DNA of 64,000 bases from Hordeum vulgare subsp. vulgare. Its lineage: Eukaryota; Streptophyta; Magnoliopsida; Poales; Poaceae. The notes under the pieces are model-generated. The model did not search any database and was not told the DNA's origin. It saw nothing but the letters and a program-made list of their open reading frames with translations. The DNA is taken from positions 410,571,081 to 410,635,080 of the forward strand of contig NC_058518.1 of assembly GCF_904849725.1 (NCBI RefSeq). Reading direction: 5' to 3'. Made by a program: the position numbers and the translations under genes. The number at the start of each line of letters is the position of its first letter. Position 1 is the stretch's first letter. Of the stretch, positions 55,225 to 64,000 are shown one piece after another.

Positions 55225-56280
55225 CAACGGTGTACAAGTTCGACCATGTCGCTAGAGTTGAGATAATAGCAGCGCACGTGTATTCAGCGGACGCCCCTAG
55301 TAACCATTTAAGTTATCGGTCGTGTGTTGCACTGGAAAAATGGAACCCGAGCGGCGACACTAGGATTAGATAGCAGAGTTGCCACCAAATTTCTTTCTTT
55401 GTTGTGGTCTTACGTATTTCACTTCCGATCTGGCTTGTTTTTCACTCGTCCTGACGGTTGAAGCCTAGCCACAGTCAAAAAAGGACAATCTTTCATTTCT
55501 TTATCAGTGACCTCGGTTGTTGATGGTGAGGGGGTTGCCGAATCCATGCGTGTGGATCATTTTTAGCCCTCGTAGTTTACGTTTCTAGGTTTCTCTTCGT
55601 CTTGGCTTCAGCGGGGGTGATGAAGACCCTAAACAAAGATTCTTCAGATCCTTCATTGATAAGGCCATCGTTTTTATGGTTGGGGATGGATTTAGAAACC
55701 AGTATGTTCATATAAGGATGGTGTGGCGGCGGCATCCTCGGGGTGGACCTGTGTCCTCATGCTCCGCCGTTGTGACAACGTTTGCTCCAGCATCGATGCA
55801 GAGCATAGGAGGTAGTCCAGGAGCGAATGCAGATTGTGGTCTGCATCAACGACATCTGAAGACGGAACGTGTGTTCGGTTTGTGGTTCGCGGATGGCAGG
55901 TATGGTTTCCTACTGCGAAATCTTAGTCGTGGTGGGGTGTCAGATCTGAAGTTCGATGGCGTGTCCAGGGTGTTATCCCGGTCTGGTTCGTTCATGCAAG
56001 GGTTTCATTTTTTGTGAGCCATCTTGGATGTCCGCAAAGCTGCATATCAGGGATGAAGCCGCGTCGAGTTCGGATGAGGAGGTGATTCGTCATTTTTTTC
56101 TTCGATGACTAATGTGATGGTGCCGAAAGTAGGTAACGGACGTTGGTGTCAAGCTCAGAGATGTTCTTGTATCCTTTTAACTTTATTATGTCAGTCTTTA
56201 AATAACTTGCTTTGATCTTTATGATATGAATGAGACATGTATTGTCATAAAAACAGAGGTATACGCTAAGCGTGTTTCAC
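55225..56280 (+). other. Unclassified repeat-like sequence, no gene assigned
   Basis: A mixed-composition stretch with a 113-codon frame (55676-56017) lacking recognisable domains. Its right part (CTTTGATCTTTATGATATG..., 56210-56260) resembles 3' ends of Triticeae non-LTR elements, but without a clear A-tail. I cannot classify it. Confidence 0.3.
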
Positions 56281-56665
56281 TGGGTGTCACATTCTGTGCA
56301 CCCATTGCCAAGGTGTACTCAGCCTTCCCCAGGTGTTTTGCATCCTCGGCTTAAAAAGGTTTTTCATGTAGTGAAAGCACTCCAACAAAAGATGATAATT
56401 TGAAAGCGGTGGACAGGAATGCCATTTTTTTGAAAAGGAGGTTGAAATTCCCGCCCTCGTGTCATTGTCACGCACACAATCATTTTTTATCAATTAGAAC
56501 AAAGGCAACAACGAGCAAGCCATATTGAAGTAAACACTTACAGACTTCTTCCACAACAACGTCTTCAAAAGTTAAACGTTCTCATGCCATCTGGCCAAAA
56601 GATGACATGGACAAAAATCTTCATTCCAGGAAGACCAACACAATAATGAGTAGCCAACGCCTTTA
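56281..56665. other. Intergenic, no feature recognised
   Basis: No coding frame, tandem repeat or transposon end was identified here. Confidence 0.4.
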
Positions 56666-56960
56666 GGGCATCTCCAATGGTTGTATGATCATCGTTGGTA
56701 AAATTACCACATATAGATGATTTTGATGACATGACGCATAATAAAAAAAGAGAGAGAATGAAATCGTATAAACTTGAAGCAACGGTTCACACACAAGCTC
56801 CGAGGCAAGCATGGTTATTTCTTCCATGTTTAGTGGACCCGCTTAGTTATTTTACATACGATTAACATACACTCTATTAAAGAGCTTGTATGATGTGTTG
56901 TTGGTTGTTGATGTTGACACTTATACCAACGATTGAACATACGGACTGTTGAAGATGCTC
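56666..56960. mobile_element. Tourist-like MITE
   Basis: Inverted ends GGGCATCTCCAATGG and complement of GAAGATGCTC (GAGCATCTTC), flanked by TTA (56663-56665 and 56961-56963). Confidence 0.75.
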
Positions 56961-57115
56961 TTAATAAAGTAACGACAAAGTTGATCGATGATGAAAAACT
57001 GGTTCCTTTGTATAGTGAAAATATATGTGTGGGTCATTTATTTTTTTGGTGCGTGACATAGGACAGAATAAATTTGGTCAGTTGCCCAATGTACATTTAA
57101 CCCTGACTACTGTAA
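56961..57115. other. Intergenic, no feature recognised
   Basis: A short AT-rich spacer between two MITEs. Confidence 0.4.
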
Positions 57116-57571
57116 GAGCAACTCTAGCAGACCCCGCATTCGTCTGGTCTGCAAAACGTGTTTGCTGTTTGCGGAAAACGTCTTTGCGGGCCGACGCGCA
57201 CGGCCACGGATGCAGACCCTGCATAACGGACCCGTAAAAAAACATATTTGTGGAATATGCTCTTTCAGACCTCGCGCGGGCTGAAATGTCCCCACACCAA
57301 AAAGCATATTCGTGGAATATGTTTTTTCAAACCCCGCGCGGGCTGAAATGTCCCCCACCAACCGCTTTCGCTTATATGCAGGGCACCGCAACGGCGAGGG
57401 GGAAACCTGCGAATACGCGGGTTGGGGCCAAGATTTTGCCGTGCCCTACAAAAATATTTACGGACCGAGGCGGGATGTGGGGTCTGATCGGGCAGGTTTT
57501 TTCACCCCAACCCGCATTTTTGCGGTTATTTTTCGGGTCGGGGCAGGATGCGGGGTCTGCTAGAGTTGCTC
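57116..57571. mobile_element. PIF/Harbinger-type MITE with long perfect ends
   Basis: GAGCAACTCTAGCAGACCCC at the left is matched perfectly by the complement of the right end, and the match extends to 24 bases (through GCAT). TAA flanks both sides (57113-57115 and 57572-57574). A 62-bp internal tandem duplication starts at 57243 and 57305 (CATATT(T/C)GTGGAATATG...). No transposase is present. Confidence 0.92.
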
Positions 57572-57589
57572 TAATGCATCCATAGTTAG

Positions 57590-58150
57590 TACTACAGAGA
57601 AAAATGCATTCACACTACCATGCATATAGAAGTAGTTAAGTTACTTTCTACCCAACCCCTTATGGTTTAGAAAACGTGTTTAAAAATTTTCTCGAACCTT
57701 GATGGTTATTAATTAGCTGTGATGTGTGCTAAAAAATAACATTCACACTACACATAAAAGTAGTACAATACAATACTAATTAGCTGCTAGGAGAAAATAT
57801 AAAAGTAGTATTTAATATGGAAATGCACGTAAATTTAACCGTGTCTTCTAAACCGTGACAGAAGAAAATGAATCTACAAGTTAATAAATGTGACAATCTA
57901 TTACTCCTACCTCTATGATGCTTTAGAGTATGTCTACCACTAGTCTAAGTTACTCTCAATGACTAGCCTAAGAACATGATTAATAATACAGCCGGTTGCT
58001 GGCTGTCTGATGTTATCACGTCATTTTTTGTTAAGATTATAGCAAGCACACACAATAAGTAGCTAAATATATATGTATACTACTTTATTTGTACATGACT
58101 TATCTCATGCTCTCACATAGTAGAGCACATGTTGCAACTGGTTGGTACTA
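57590..58150. mobile_element. MITE remnants
   Basis: 57700-57870 is the inverted, diverged counterpart of 59157-59330 (shared CTAATTAGCTGCTAGGAG, GTAAATTTAACCGTG and TCTAAACCGTGACAGA), that is, a Stowaway-type end. 57970-58140 (CATGATTAATAATACAGCCG ... AACTGGTTGGTACTA) looks like another decayed MITE. Borders are not clear. Confidence 0.5.
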
Positions 58151-58752
58151 ATTTGTACTACTATGTTATAGTTCGGTTCTCTTGTCCCTCCTTTTCTCTC
58201 TTCTTCGACTCACTTAAAATTGTACTTGTTGGGTCATCTGATTATTCTCCGCCCACAAAAAAAGAGTAGTATTTGCTTAAGTTCTCACAAGTCCAAGTCC
58301 CAGCTTCCAACCTCCAAAGCTAGCGTGCAAAAGCACTGGCTAGCTAGTCACTGGCTTAATAAAGTGTATACAACTCCCATTTCCCAAGGCCAGTGCGTTT
58401 TCCCAGCTCCATGCATGTACTACACTTGCAACCAAATAGAAGTTCACGAGAGACAAGGTATTAAGTCATCGCCATTCACAAGCTCTCGTGTACTCCATTC
58501 AAACGCATGGTTGAGCACTCCAGTTATTTAGAGAAGGTTTGCTAGTTTATGGCACTTGGGTCTCTTGAGTTCGAGAGTAGTAGCACTATATAATCTTTTG
58601 TGGCCAAACTATCGTGCTGCCATTACACCATAATCAATAGATCATTATTCACATAAAAAACAATAGATCTCTTTAAAGAAAATAAAAGCAAACAAAATAG
58701 TTTCTGTCGAAGTATAATTGGATAGATCATTGCATAAAACATGCATGATTTA
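58151..58752. other. Low-copy intergenic sequence, no gene assigned
   Basis: The open frame 58220-58531 (103 codons) has no recognisable domain or conserved features. Nothing else stands out. Confidence 0.4.
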
Positions 58753-59331
58753 GGCTCGCTTTGATTCACAGGGTTTTGAAAACGCATGAATAAGATAGTA
58801 TAAAATTGGGGTGGCTTGCCACAAGAAAAGCAAAGAAATTGTAAGAAAGGGTTGGAGTGAATGTTAGTTTTCCTCTCAAATGTAATACAAAAGATTACAT
58901 AGAAAAGTACATATGAGACCCAATCCTAGGAATCAAAATATTGAGGTAGAAAAAATTCTTAAGAATTTCGATCCTCCAAAAATCCTACTTCTTGCGTCGA
59001 GGTTTAGAAGACGCGGTTTCGTTTGCATGCATTTCCAGAATAAAGGAAGATTAAGGCGCGTGACATTTAATGCTTGATTAATTAGAAGTACTAGTAGGCT
59101 ACATGTACTCCTCATTTAGTGGTTGTGTGAGTTACTGTACATTACTTCTCAAATACTACCTCTGTCACGGTTTAGAAGACACGGTTAAATTTACGTGCAT
59201 TTCCACAATTGACAATGCTTAAGGAGCATTGCATTTACTCCTAGCAGCTAATTAGTACTCTGTTATACTACTTATATATGCATGCGTAGTGTGAATGCTA
59301 TTTTTTAACTTATTTCACAGCCAATGAATAA

Positions 59332-59666
59332 GAGGGTGCTTGGATACGTTTTAGTCCCATGACTAAAAGTAGTGAGACTAAAACTTGTTAGCCTCACCCA
59401 TGCTTGGATCCAAATACTAAATAGACTAAAATCAATTTAATGAGCATTTATTATCCTCCAAACCCTCCAATACAGAACTCGCCTGAGGAGTTAAATGAGG
59501 AGAGAGATGACTAATGCACATTTTAGTAGGGGTACCCCTGACTAAAACATTTTAGCCTCAAGACTAGTATTAGCCTCTCTTTAGTCAGGGGTGCTTGGAA
59601 CTTTAGCCTCTTAAAGAGACTAGTTTTAGTCAGACTAGCTTTAGTCCCTTGGATCCAAGCACCCTC
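59332..59666. mobile_element. Tourist-like MITE, same family as 46419-46793
   Basis: Inverted ends GAGGGTGCTTGGATAC and GGATCCAAGCACCCTC, flanked by TAA (59329-59331 and 59667-59669). The interior is rich in GACTAAAA / TTTTAGTC. Confidence 0.92.
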
Positions 59667-59699
59667 TAACCATCTAGGTCCTAGAGAATTTTCATGCAC

Positions 59700-59985
59700 G
59701 CCTTCTAAAGCTGCCCGTAATGATATTATCATAGGTAGTATCATGCATGCCAACTAGTTAATTTAGATGAGGTGACATATAATTAAATGAAGAAAGAAAT
59801 GATTGAGTATCATATCATGATACCGTATCATATTAAATGATATGCTACTATGTGTCTTGCATGCAATAAATGAACTACCTTATGATATTAACATATGATA
59901 TACATCACGGATGCGGTATCATACACTAGTACCATATGTATGATACTAGTATATGATACTACCCATTACAACCAGCCTAAACCGT
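59700..59985. mobile_element. MITE-like element rich in TAGTATCAT
   Basis: Inverted words GGTAGTATCATGCATG near the left and CATATGATACTACCC-like near the right, with GGCTGGTTGTAATGG as the complement of the right end. This is a common grass MITE form. The duplication is not clear. Confidence 0.55.
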
Positions 59986-60141
59986 GAGGGAGGGAGTAGT
60001 TAGGCGCCGTCCGGTTATTGTGTGAGCATTTGCAAAAAAAAAAAAATAGAGCCAATCAAGATCCACCTTGGTCCGAAAAATTGTGCGCCTTCTAAACCGT
60101 GACGAAGGGAGTATATAATATCCTTTGAATCAAAGGAGCCC

Positions 60142-60511
60142 TTAGCCATTATGCGTTTTTAAACCAAATTAATGAAGTAAAATTAGTTTGACAGCGGAAT
60201 GATAATAAATTTCCAAAATTGTTGACAGGATAGGTGAAAATAGGTGATTTTTTTTCATAACTGGAACACCTTTATTATGCTACCTAAACACATGATTATT
60301 TGGAATCGTAAGTCCATGTAATACTTCATAGGATTTTCACTTGAAATAGCTATAATCCCCCCATGATTATTTGAAATAGCTATAGTCCATGTAAATACAC
60401 TATATATGTGTGACTTAATACATGCATGCTTGACATTTCTATGTAATTCGTATATGCTCCGATGGATATATTTGGGGATTAAGGTTGAAAAGGATAGCAC
60501 GAAGACACTTA
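60142..60511. other. Intergenic, no feature recognised
   Basis: AT-rich. It has two copies of GATTATTTG(G/A)AA near 60293 and 60363 and no supported gene. Confidence 0.4.
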
Positions 60512-60825
60512 GGCCCCTTCCAATGCTCTCTTATAGAGGTGCTAAGACTGTCCCGTACATAAATTTTTTGATGTGTCAAGATATTTAAGAAAAGAGAATG
60601 GATGCGGCGACCCGGAGAACAGACGATGCCAAACACGTGAACCTATAGGTAAAATACTTAAATGAAAGAAAGCCCACCAATGCCTGAAGAACTTCAGTAG
60701 CTAAATCATTAAATAGAGTATGCTTAGCTACAACAAGTTAAGCATCTATGCATTGGAGGCCTTGGTTACTAAACTTTTAAATGTGTTTAGCACCTCTTCT
60801 TAACACCAATGCATTGGAAGTAGCC
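60512..60825. mobile_element. Tourist-like MITE
   Basis: The left end GGCCCCTTCCAATGC and the complement of the right end, GGCTACTTCCAATGC, are flanked by TTA (60509-60511 and 60826-60828). Confidence 0.88.
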
Positions 60826-60911
60826 TTATGTGCTTGAATTTTAAGAGTAAATGTGAAGTATATAACTGAACTGAACTACTTACGAAAAAACTCTTCTCCT
60901 CATATTAATTA

Positions 60912-60978
60912 CTCCTCCCTTTGTTAAGAAATGTAAGAGTTATGATATAAATGCTTTTATATTTCTTTACGGAGGGAG
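60912..60978. mobile_element. Very short Stowaway MITE
   Basis: CTCCTCCCTTTGTTAAGAAA and the inverted TTTCTTTACGGAGGGAG, flanked by TA, spanning only 67 bases. Confidence 0.8.
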
Positions 60979-61051
60979 TACTTGCTTAAATGTCACATTA
61001 GTTTATAGAACAGAAAATCATCATAGCTGTATTATAAATTATCTAAATGTT

Positions 61052-61160
61052 CACTCCTTTCAGTTTGTATGTTGTTCATATTGAAATATCCAAAACATCT
61101 TATAATTATGTAGTTCACATTGAAATATTAAAAATATCTTATAATTGTGAACGGAGAGAG
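61052..61160. mobile_element. Decayed Stowaway-like MITE
   Basis: CACTCCTTTCAGTTTGTATG at the left and GTGAACGGAGAGAGTA at the right, with repeated CACATTGAAATAT / TCATATTGAAATAT inside. Ends match the Stowaway pattern imperfectly. Confidence 0.55.
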
Positions 61161-61879
61161 TAAATACTAATAGAGATGCTCCGTTCAGATTTTGCGTTTG
61201 GGTAATTCTCACATGTCAGAAATGTGTATAAACCTCAACCACGCAAAACGGCACATTGTGAAATTACTGCCCAGTAAGTGTATAGCTGCAGTTGAAAAGG
61301 ATTAGGGAAGTACATAAGCTAAAGTAAATAAAAATCAACATATATATGACGAATTACCTCTTTTCAGACATTAAATTAGATCAATCAGAAGTGAAAAACA
61401 GAGGAAATTTGGACTGAAAGTTTTAAAGTACTTCTGCAAAATGTGTGTATATATATATATGCATGCAAGAATATCTTCCAGAGGTTATGCTCCTTTTGTA
61501 AAAGCATTTTAAATGGGGGACTAGTATATGTACAAATAGATAAAGAAATAACAATGTGATATATATTAAGATAATTCAGTTATCATGCATCCACTTATAG
61601 ATGCAAAAGGCTGAACTGAAATCAAATCTGAAGTCGCTGCGAAGTCCGCCCAACACCACGATATTGCCCCAAAGCCAAACTCCAACAAAAAATACAAAAA
61701 TATATATCTAATTAAGATAGCTTGATGAATTAGCAATAAGGAAAAAACAAATCGGAAACCCTAGTAAGGCTATCTACCTTTCCTTGCGTTGCAACTCACA
61801 TGCATGCCGCTTGCCGCATGCGTCGATCCGCCATAGTCACTCATGCATGTCAGGAGCTCTGATCTATGTGGATTGTTCA
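61161..61879. other. 3' flank of the ABI4-like gene, no transposon seen
   Basis: About 720 bases free of obvious repeats apart from a short TATATATATG run near 61448. It contains several CATGCATG words close to the gene end (61799-61850). I did not identify a definite polyadenylation signal on the minus strand. Confidence 0.45.
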
Positions 61880-62644
61880 TCACTTGGGGAAGATGTCGAA
61901 CAAGGTATCAGGTTCGTTCCACAGCAGCGCCGCCTCGTAGTCCTCCTCCTCGGCGGCAAGGTACCATTCGGGGGTTACCTCAGCCTCTGCCGCCCCCGCT
62001 GGCGCTCCATCATGGGCGTCGACCGTAGATGACGAAGCCACTGGCAACGAAGAAGTCGTCTCGTGCGGCGGCGCCACCGTGGTGGTCACCGTGGACGCGG
62101 TGGCTGTGCTCGCGTAGTACAGAGGCGTCGACGTCGACGGTGGCGTCACGCGGAGCGGCAGGAAGCGGTACTGGTGTTGATGGTGGTGTTGGAAGACCGC
62201 CCCGCCGCCGCCTGAGTGCTGCGGCGGGCGCGGCAAGAGCGGCCGGAGCGGCGGGGGCGCGGAGGAGCTCGAGGAAGAGGCCGAGGACCCCAAGGGCCGG
62301 GGGTGGGAGTCCGCCCCGGGAGCCAGGGGAGGCGGCGCGGTGAGGTTGAGGTGGGCACGCGGGCCATAGAGGAGCAGCGCCGCGCGGTCGTACGCGCGCG
62401 CGGCGTCCTCGGCAGTGGCAAAGGTGCCGAGCCACTTACGCGAGCGCTTGCGGGGCTCCCGGATCTCGGCCACCCACTTGCCCCAGCTCCGCTGCCGCAC
62501 GCCACGGTACCTGAACTTGGCGTTCTCCGGCCCGCCCTTGCCCGCCGCCTTCCCCTTCCGGCCGCCGCTGCTCCCGACCTCGCTGCTGCTTGTTGCCTCG
62601 GTAGTGGTAGTGGTAAGTACTGCTGGGTTGGGTTTGTGTTCCAT
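61880..62644 (-). CDS. ABI4: ABI4-like AP2/ERF transcription factor (DREB A-3 group)
   Basis: An intact intronless frame of 254 residues starts MEHKPNP. The AP2 domain is at residues 45-101 ([20 protein letters not shown], then [20 protein letters not shown]), with the DREB-type Val14 and Glu19 (V58, E63). A Ser-rich linker follows, then LRPLLPRP at 133-140, a motif characteristic of ABI4. Next come His/Gln and Ser/Thr-rich parts and an acidic C-terminus ([20 protein letters not shown]). ABI4 is a nuclear regulator of ABA and sugar responses in seeds and seedlings that binds CACCG (CE1-like) sites. The open frame extends upstream to 62917, but that part is untranslated-leader-like. The ATG at 62644 has a good context (CACCCCATGG) and fits ABI4 length in grasses. 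One copy, complete. Confidence 0.92.
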   Translation of the reverse strand: MEHKPNPAVLTTTTTEATSSSEVGSSGGRKGKAAGKGGPENAKFRYRGVRQRSWGKWVAEIREPRKRSRKWLGTFATAEDAARAYDRAALLLYGPRAHLNLTAPPPLAPGADSHPRPLGSSASSSSSSAPPPLRPLLPRPPQHSGGGGAVFQHHHQHQYRFLPLRVTPPSTSTPLYYASTATASTVTTTVAPPHETTSSLPVASSSTVDAHDGAPAGAAEAEVTPEWYLAAEEEDYEAALLWNEPDTLFDIFPK

Positions 62645-62853
62645 GGGGTGACGGCAGTGGTGTAGGTATAAAGATAGAGGGAGGGACCGAGCGCTCGCGT
62701 GCGCTGGGGGACGGAGAGGGATGGGGAAGAGAGAGGGATGCCTAGCTCGCTGTGCGTTTGGGAGACCGATGAAGAGAGAGAGAGAGGGGTGGGGATGGGG
62801 TGGCCGAGGAGGATGTGCTTGGTGGAGAGGGGCGGTGGTCAAATATAAAGGGC

Positions 62854-62880
62854 GAGAGAGAGAGAGAGAGGGAGAGAGTA
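62854..62880. repeat. GA/CT microsatellite in the ABI4 promoter
   Basis: GCGAGAGAGAGAGAGAGAGG-type run just upstream of the candidate TATA box. Confidence 0.85.
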
Positions 62881-62910
62881 CACAGTGCAGTACAGAGAGA
62901 AGGGAACGGG

Positions 62911-62920
62911 CATGCATGCA
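62911..62920. promoter_or_regulatory. RY element upstream of ABI4
   Basis: CATGCATGCA, a palindromic RY core about 270 bases upstream of the ABI4 start codon and about 60 bases above the candidate TATA box. Confidence 0.45.
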
Positions 62921-63208
62921 ATGCAGTGAAAGGTCATGCTCTCATGCAGGTATGAGTTGACGCGATAGAGAGGGTATCGCACCGCTGGGTTTATTCGTTT
63001 TGGTTTCTTGGCAATGTGGCTACGTTTTCTGCTTGTTTTAACCATCGGTCACGTCACTCACAGAAACGGGCATAGGTATGGGTTTCGATTTGAACCCTTC
63101 GGTTTCGTCCCACTTCATAAATAAACTCTGATCGAAGAAAGATAATCTTTTAAATTTTATTTTTTACAACATCTCGAAAATAGGATACCGATTTAGAAAA
63201 TTTCAGTT

Positions 63209-64000
63209 TTTTTTTAGAACTTCGTGTAGCTTTATTAATGCACAAAGTTTATAGGAATAAACAAAGAGATCACAAGGGATGCCTAACCAGACATGGCGGC
63301 TAACCCCTAGTCTAAGGACATGCTTCACTAAGGCCCTGTTTGAAACAACTAAGATTATATAATTCAGTTTTTATAATCTATTCTGTCTTCAAACATGACA
63401 GATTATGGTGTAGATTATAAAAACTAGATGAATAGATTATTAAAACTCACAATCTACTCTACCCCAGCTAAAATCAGATTATGGATTGCTAATGATCCAT
63501 TACCCTTGTAAAGTTGGAGGTAATTACATTCCTGCCACCGCCACCCTCCTCTTTTAAAAAAACAATGGGCGGACAGGTCATTATGCAATGTAAAATCTGG
63601 ATTATAGTTTATATAATCTGACCTGCAAACATGCCCACCTAGATTATTTTTATAAATGAGCCAATAATAGTTTATATAATCTGACCTCCAAACATGCCCA
63701 CCTACGTCAAGTTGTGAGCCTTGAAATTGAAGTTCCTATACTCATGAACAAAACTACAAGAAGGAAAAGAAGTACTCTGGTCTATGATTTCATGTAGAAT
63801 TGCCCCATATCTTGTCGGGTTCTTGTGCTTCATGTCATCGATAATGACCTTACAATTTGATGCAACGTGGATCTTCTAGCAGTTGAGATATTTGGCAAAG
63901 GCTAGAGCCTTCCGAACCGCTAGAGCTTCGAGGGTATGTGGGTCACTAATCCCCTTGAAAAGTACTGCCAATGCCCCCTCAAAAGAGCCATCCTTACCGC
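63209..64000 (-). pseudogene. 3' part of a LINE inserted upstream of ABI4, split by a MITE
   Basis: On the minus strand from the window end, an RNase H-like domain of LINE ORF2 reads KDGSFEGALAVLFKGISDPH, LEALAVRKALAFAKYLN, then an in-frame TAG. KIHVASNCKVIIDDM and FKAHNL follow. After a MITE (about 63345-63710) the frame resumes VKHVLRLGVSRHVWLG, and the copy ends in an A-run (complement of TTTTTTTTT, 63210-63218). The catalytic Asp in VASDC is Asn. The copy continues beyond 64000. Inactive. Confidence 0.75.
63345..63710. mobile_element. MITE inside the LINE, with duplicated end
   Basis: The left end GGCCCTGTTTGAAACAAC and the right-end complement GGGCATGTTTGGAGGTCAG are related inverted ends. 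The right-end block (TTTATATAATCTGACCT(G/C)CAAACATGCCC) occurs twice, at about 63611 and 63671, so the terminal part is duplicated. Repeated GATTAT words fill the interior. It interrupts the LINE reading frame immediately after AHNL. Exact borders are uncertain by a few bases. Confidence 0.65.

Larger units (their letters stand above)
58988..60111. mobile_element. Stowaway MITE copies, themselves interrupted
   Basis: Outer ends CTTCTTGCGTCGAGGTTTAG (58988) and the complement of TTCTAAACCGTGACGAAGGG (ending 60111), flanked by TA. A second, similar Stowaway start (CTACCTCTGTCACGGTTTAG) lies at about 59157 and another end-like sequence (AAACCGTGAGGGAGGGAG) at about 59979-59997. Hence two nested or tandem copies of the same family, with other MITEs between. 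Confidence 0.65.
58753..60141. mobile_element. Tourist-like MITE split by a nest of other MITEs
   Basis: The left end GGCTCGCTTTGATTCA (58753) is matched by the complement of the right end, GGGCTCCTTTGATTCA (60141). TTA flanks both (58750-58752 and 60142-60144). The element's own sequence is 58753-58985 plus 60114-60141. The middle is a Stowaway-type insertion that contains further MITEs. Confidence 0.7.
62645..63208 (-). promoter_or_regulatory. ABI4 promoter and leader
   Basis: On the minus strand, TATATTT at 62841-62850 is a candidate TATA box about 200 bases upstream of the ATG. Between them lies a pyrimidine-rich leader (complement of GAGAGAGAGA near 62774-62785). Upstream are a CT/GA repeat (62854-62880), an RY word CATGCATGCA (62911-62920), a CACCG core on the + strand (62980-62984) and an ACGT core GTGACGTGACC on the minus strand (63047-63057). 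RY words bind ABI3/FUS3/LEC2-type B3 proteins, and ACGT cores bind bZIPs. Function here is inferred from motif presence only. Confidence 0.5.

Noticed and set aside
55676..56017. 113-codon frame as a real gene
   Set aside because: No recognisable domain, no promoter-like context, and the surrounding sequence looks like an unclassified repeat. Not enough to call a gene.
62010..62665. Several 100-150 codon frames on both strands over ABI4
   Set aside because: They are GC-rich shadows of the ABI4 coding sequence in other frames, with no domain of their own.
62645..62917. N-terminal extension of the ABI4 frame (start at 62917)
   Set aside because: The extra 91 residues are low-complexity and leader-like. 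The extension would start upstream of the candidate TATA box, and the ATG at 62644 gives the expected ABI4 start and a better initiation context.
1..64000. Bacterial-style operons, prophage or defence system
   Set aside because: The sequence is eukaryotic throughout: LTRs, GT-AG introns, MITEs and plant-specific AP2 factors. No ribosome-binding-site-spaced gene runs were found.
1..64000. Centromeric or telomeric satellite arrays
   Set aside because: No TTTAGGG arrays or long tandem satellites are present. The repeats are dispersed transposons and short local arrays.

Overview
This window is plant nuclear DNA that reads as a large-genome grass of the Triticeae (wheat, Aegilops, barley or rye). 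The evidence is the dense nesting of grass-type LTR retrotransposons (LTRs opening TGATACGTCTCC/TGATACGTCCC), CACTA transposons with ACCGGGACTAAAGG subterminal repeats, Stowaway MITEs (CTCCCTCCGTC...) and Tourist-like MITEs. One intact intronless host gene is visible, an ABI4-type AP2/ERF transcription factor near the right end. Rice ABI4 lies on chromosome 5, which is syntenic to Triticeae group 1, so a group-1 origin is a reasonable guess only.

Layout. 1-4027: remains of a + strand Gypsy-like element (3' internal region, LTR, degraded primer-binding sites). 4028-14733: a minus-strand Gypsy-like element with both LTRs, interrupted by a + strand retroelement (5176 to about 9784) that carries an intron-containing Transposase_28-type ORF. 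14755-17812: a decayed LINE. 17889-26101: a decayed Tat-lineage Gypsy element (gag, protease, RT, two RNase H domains, integrase) without a visible 3' LTR. 26102-51228: an old minus-strand CACTA transposon with TNP2 transposase, a Transposase_24-type ORF, a split small ORF and an accessory coiled-coil/membrane protein. It was hit by a complete LTR element (28064-34680, target duplication GACAC), a 2.9 kb LTR-type element (39160-42039, ACCGC), a second CACTA (42668-49441, ACA) and a mini-CACTA (49624-49972, AAA). The second CACTA carries a cytochrome b5-like exon and other exon-like fragments. 51229-53498: Gypsy and LINE remnants.

54101-55224 is a transposon-like unit that carries a frameshifted single-AP2 gene. 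55225-61161 is low-copy DNA crowded with MITEs, several nested in one another. 61880-62644 is the ABI4-like gene on the minus strand, with its promoter to the right. A LINE (63209 to beyond 64000), itself split by a MITE, begins about 565 bp upstream of the ABI4 start codon.

Almost all transposon genes here are broken by in-frame stops, frameshifts or insertions. ABI4 is the only gene I would call functional. I did not find a coherent undescribed multi-gene system. The most unusual items are the gene fragments carried by DNA transposons, the repeat-rich 2.9 kb LTR unit, and the exact nesting history readable from target-site duplications.
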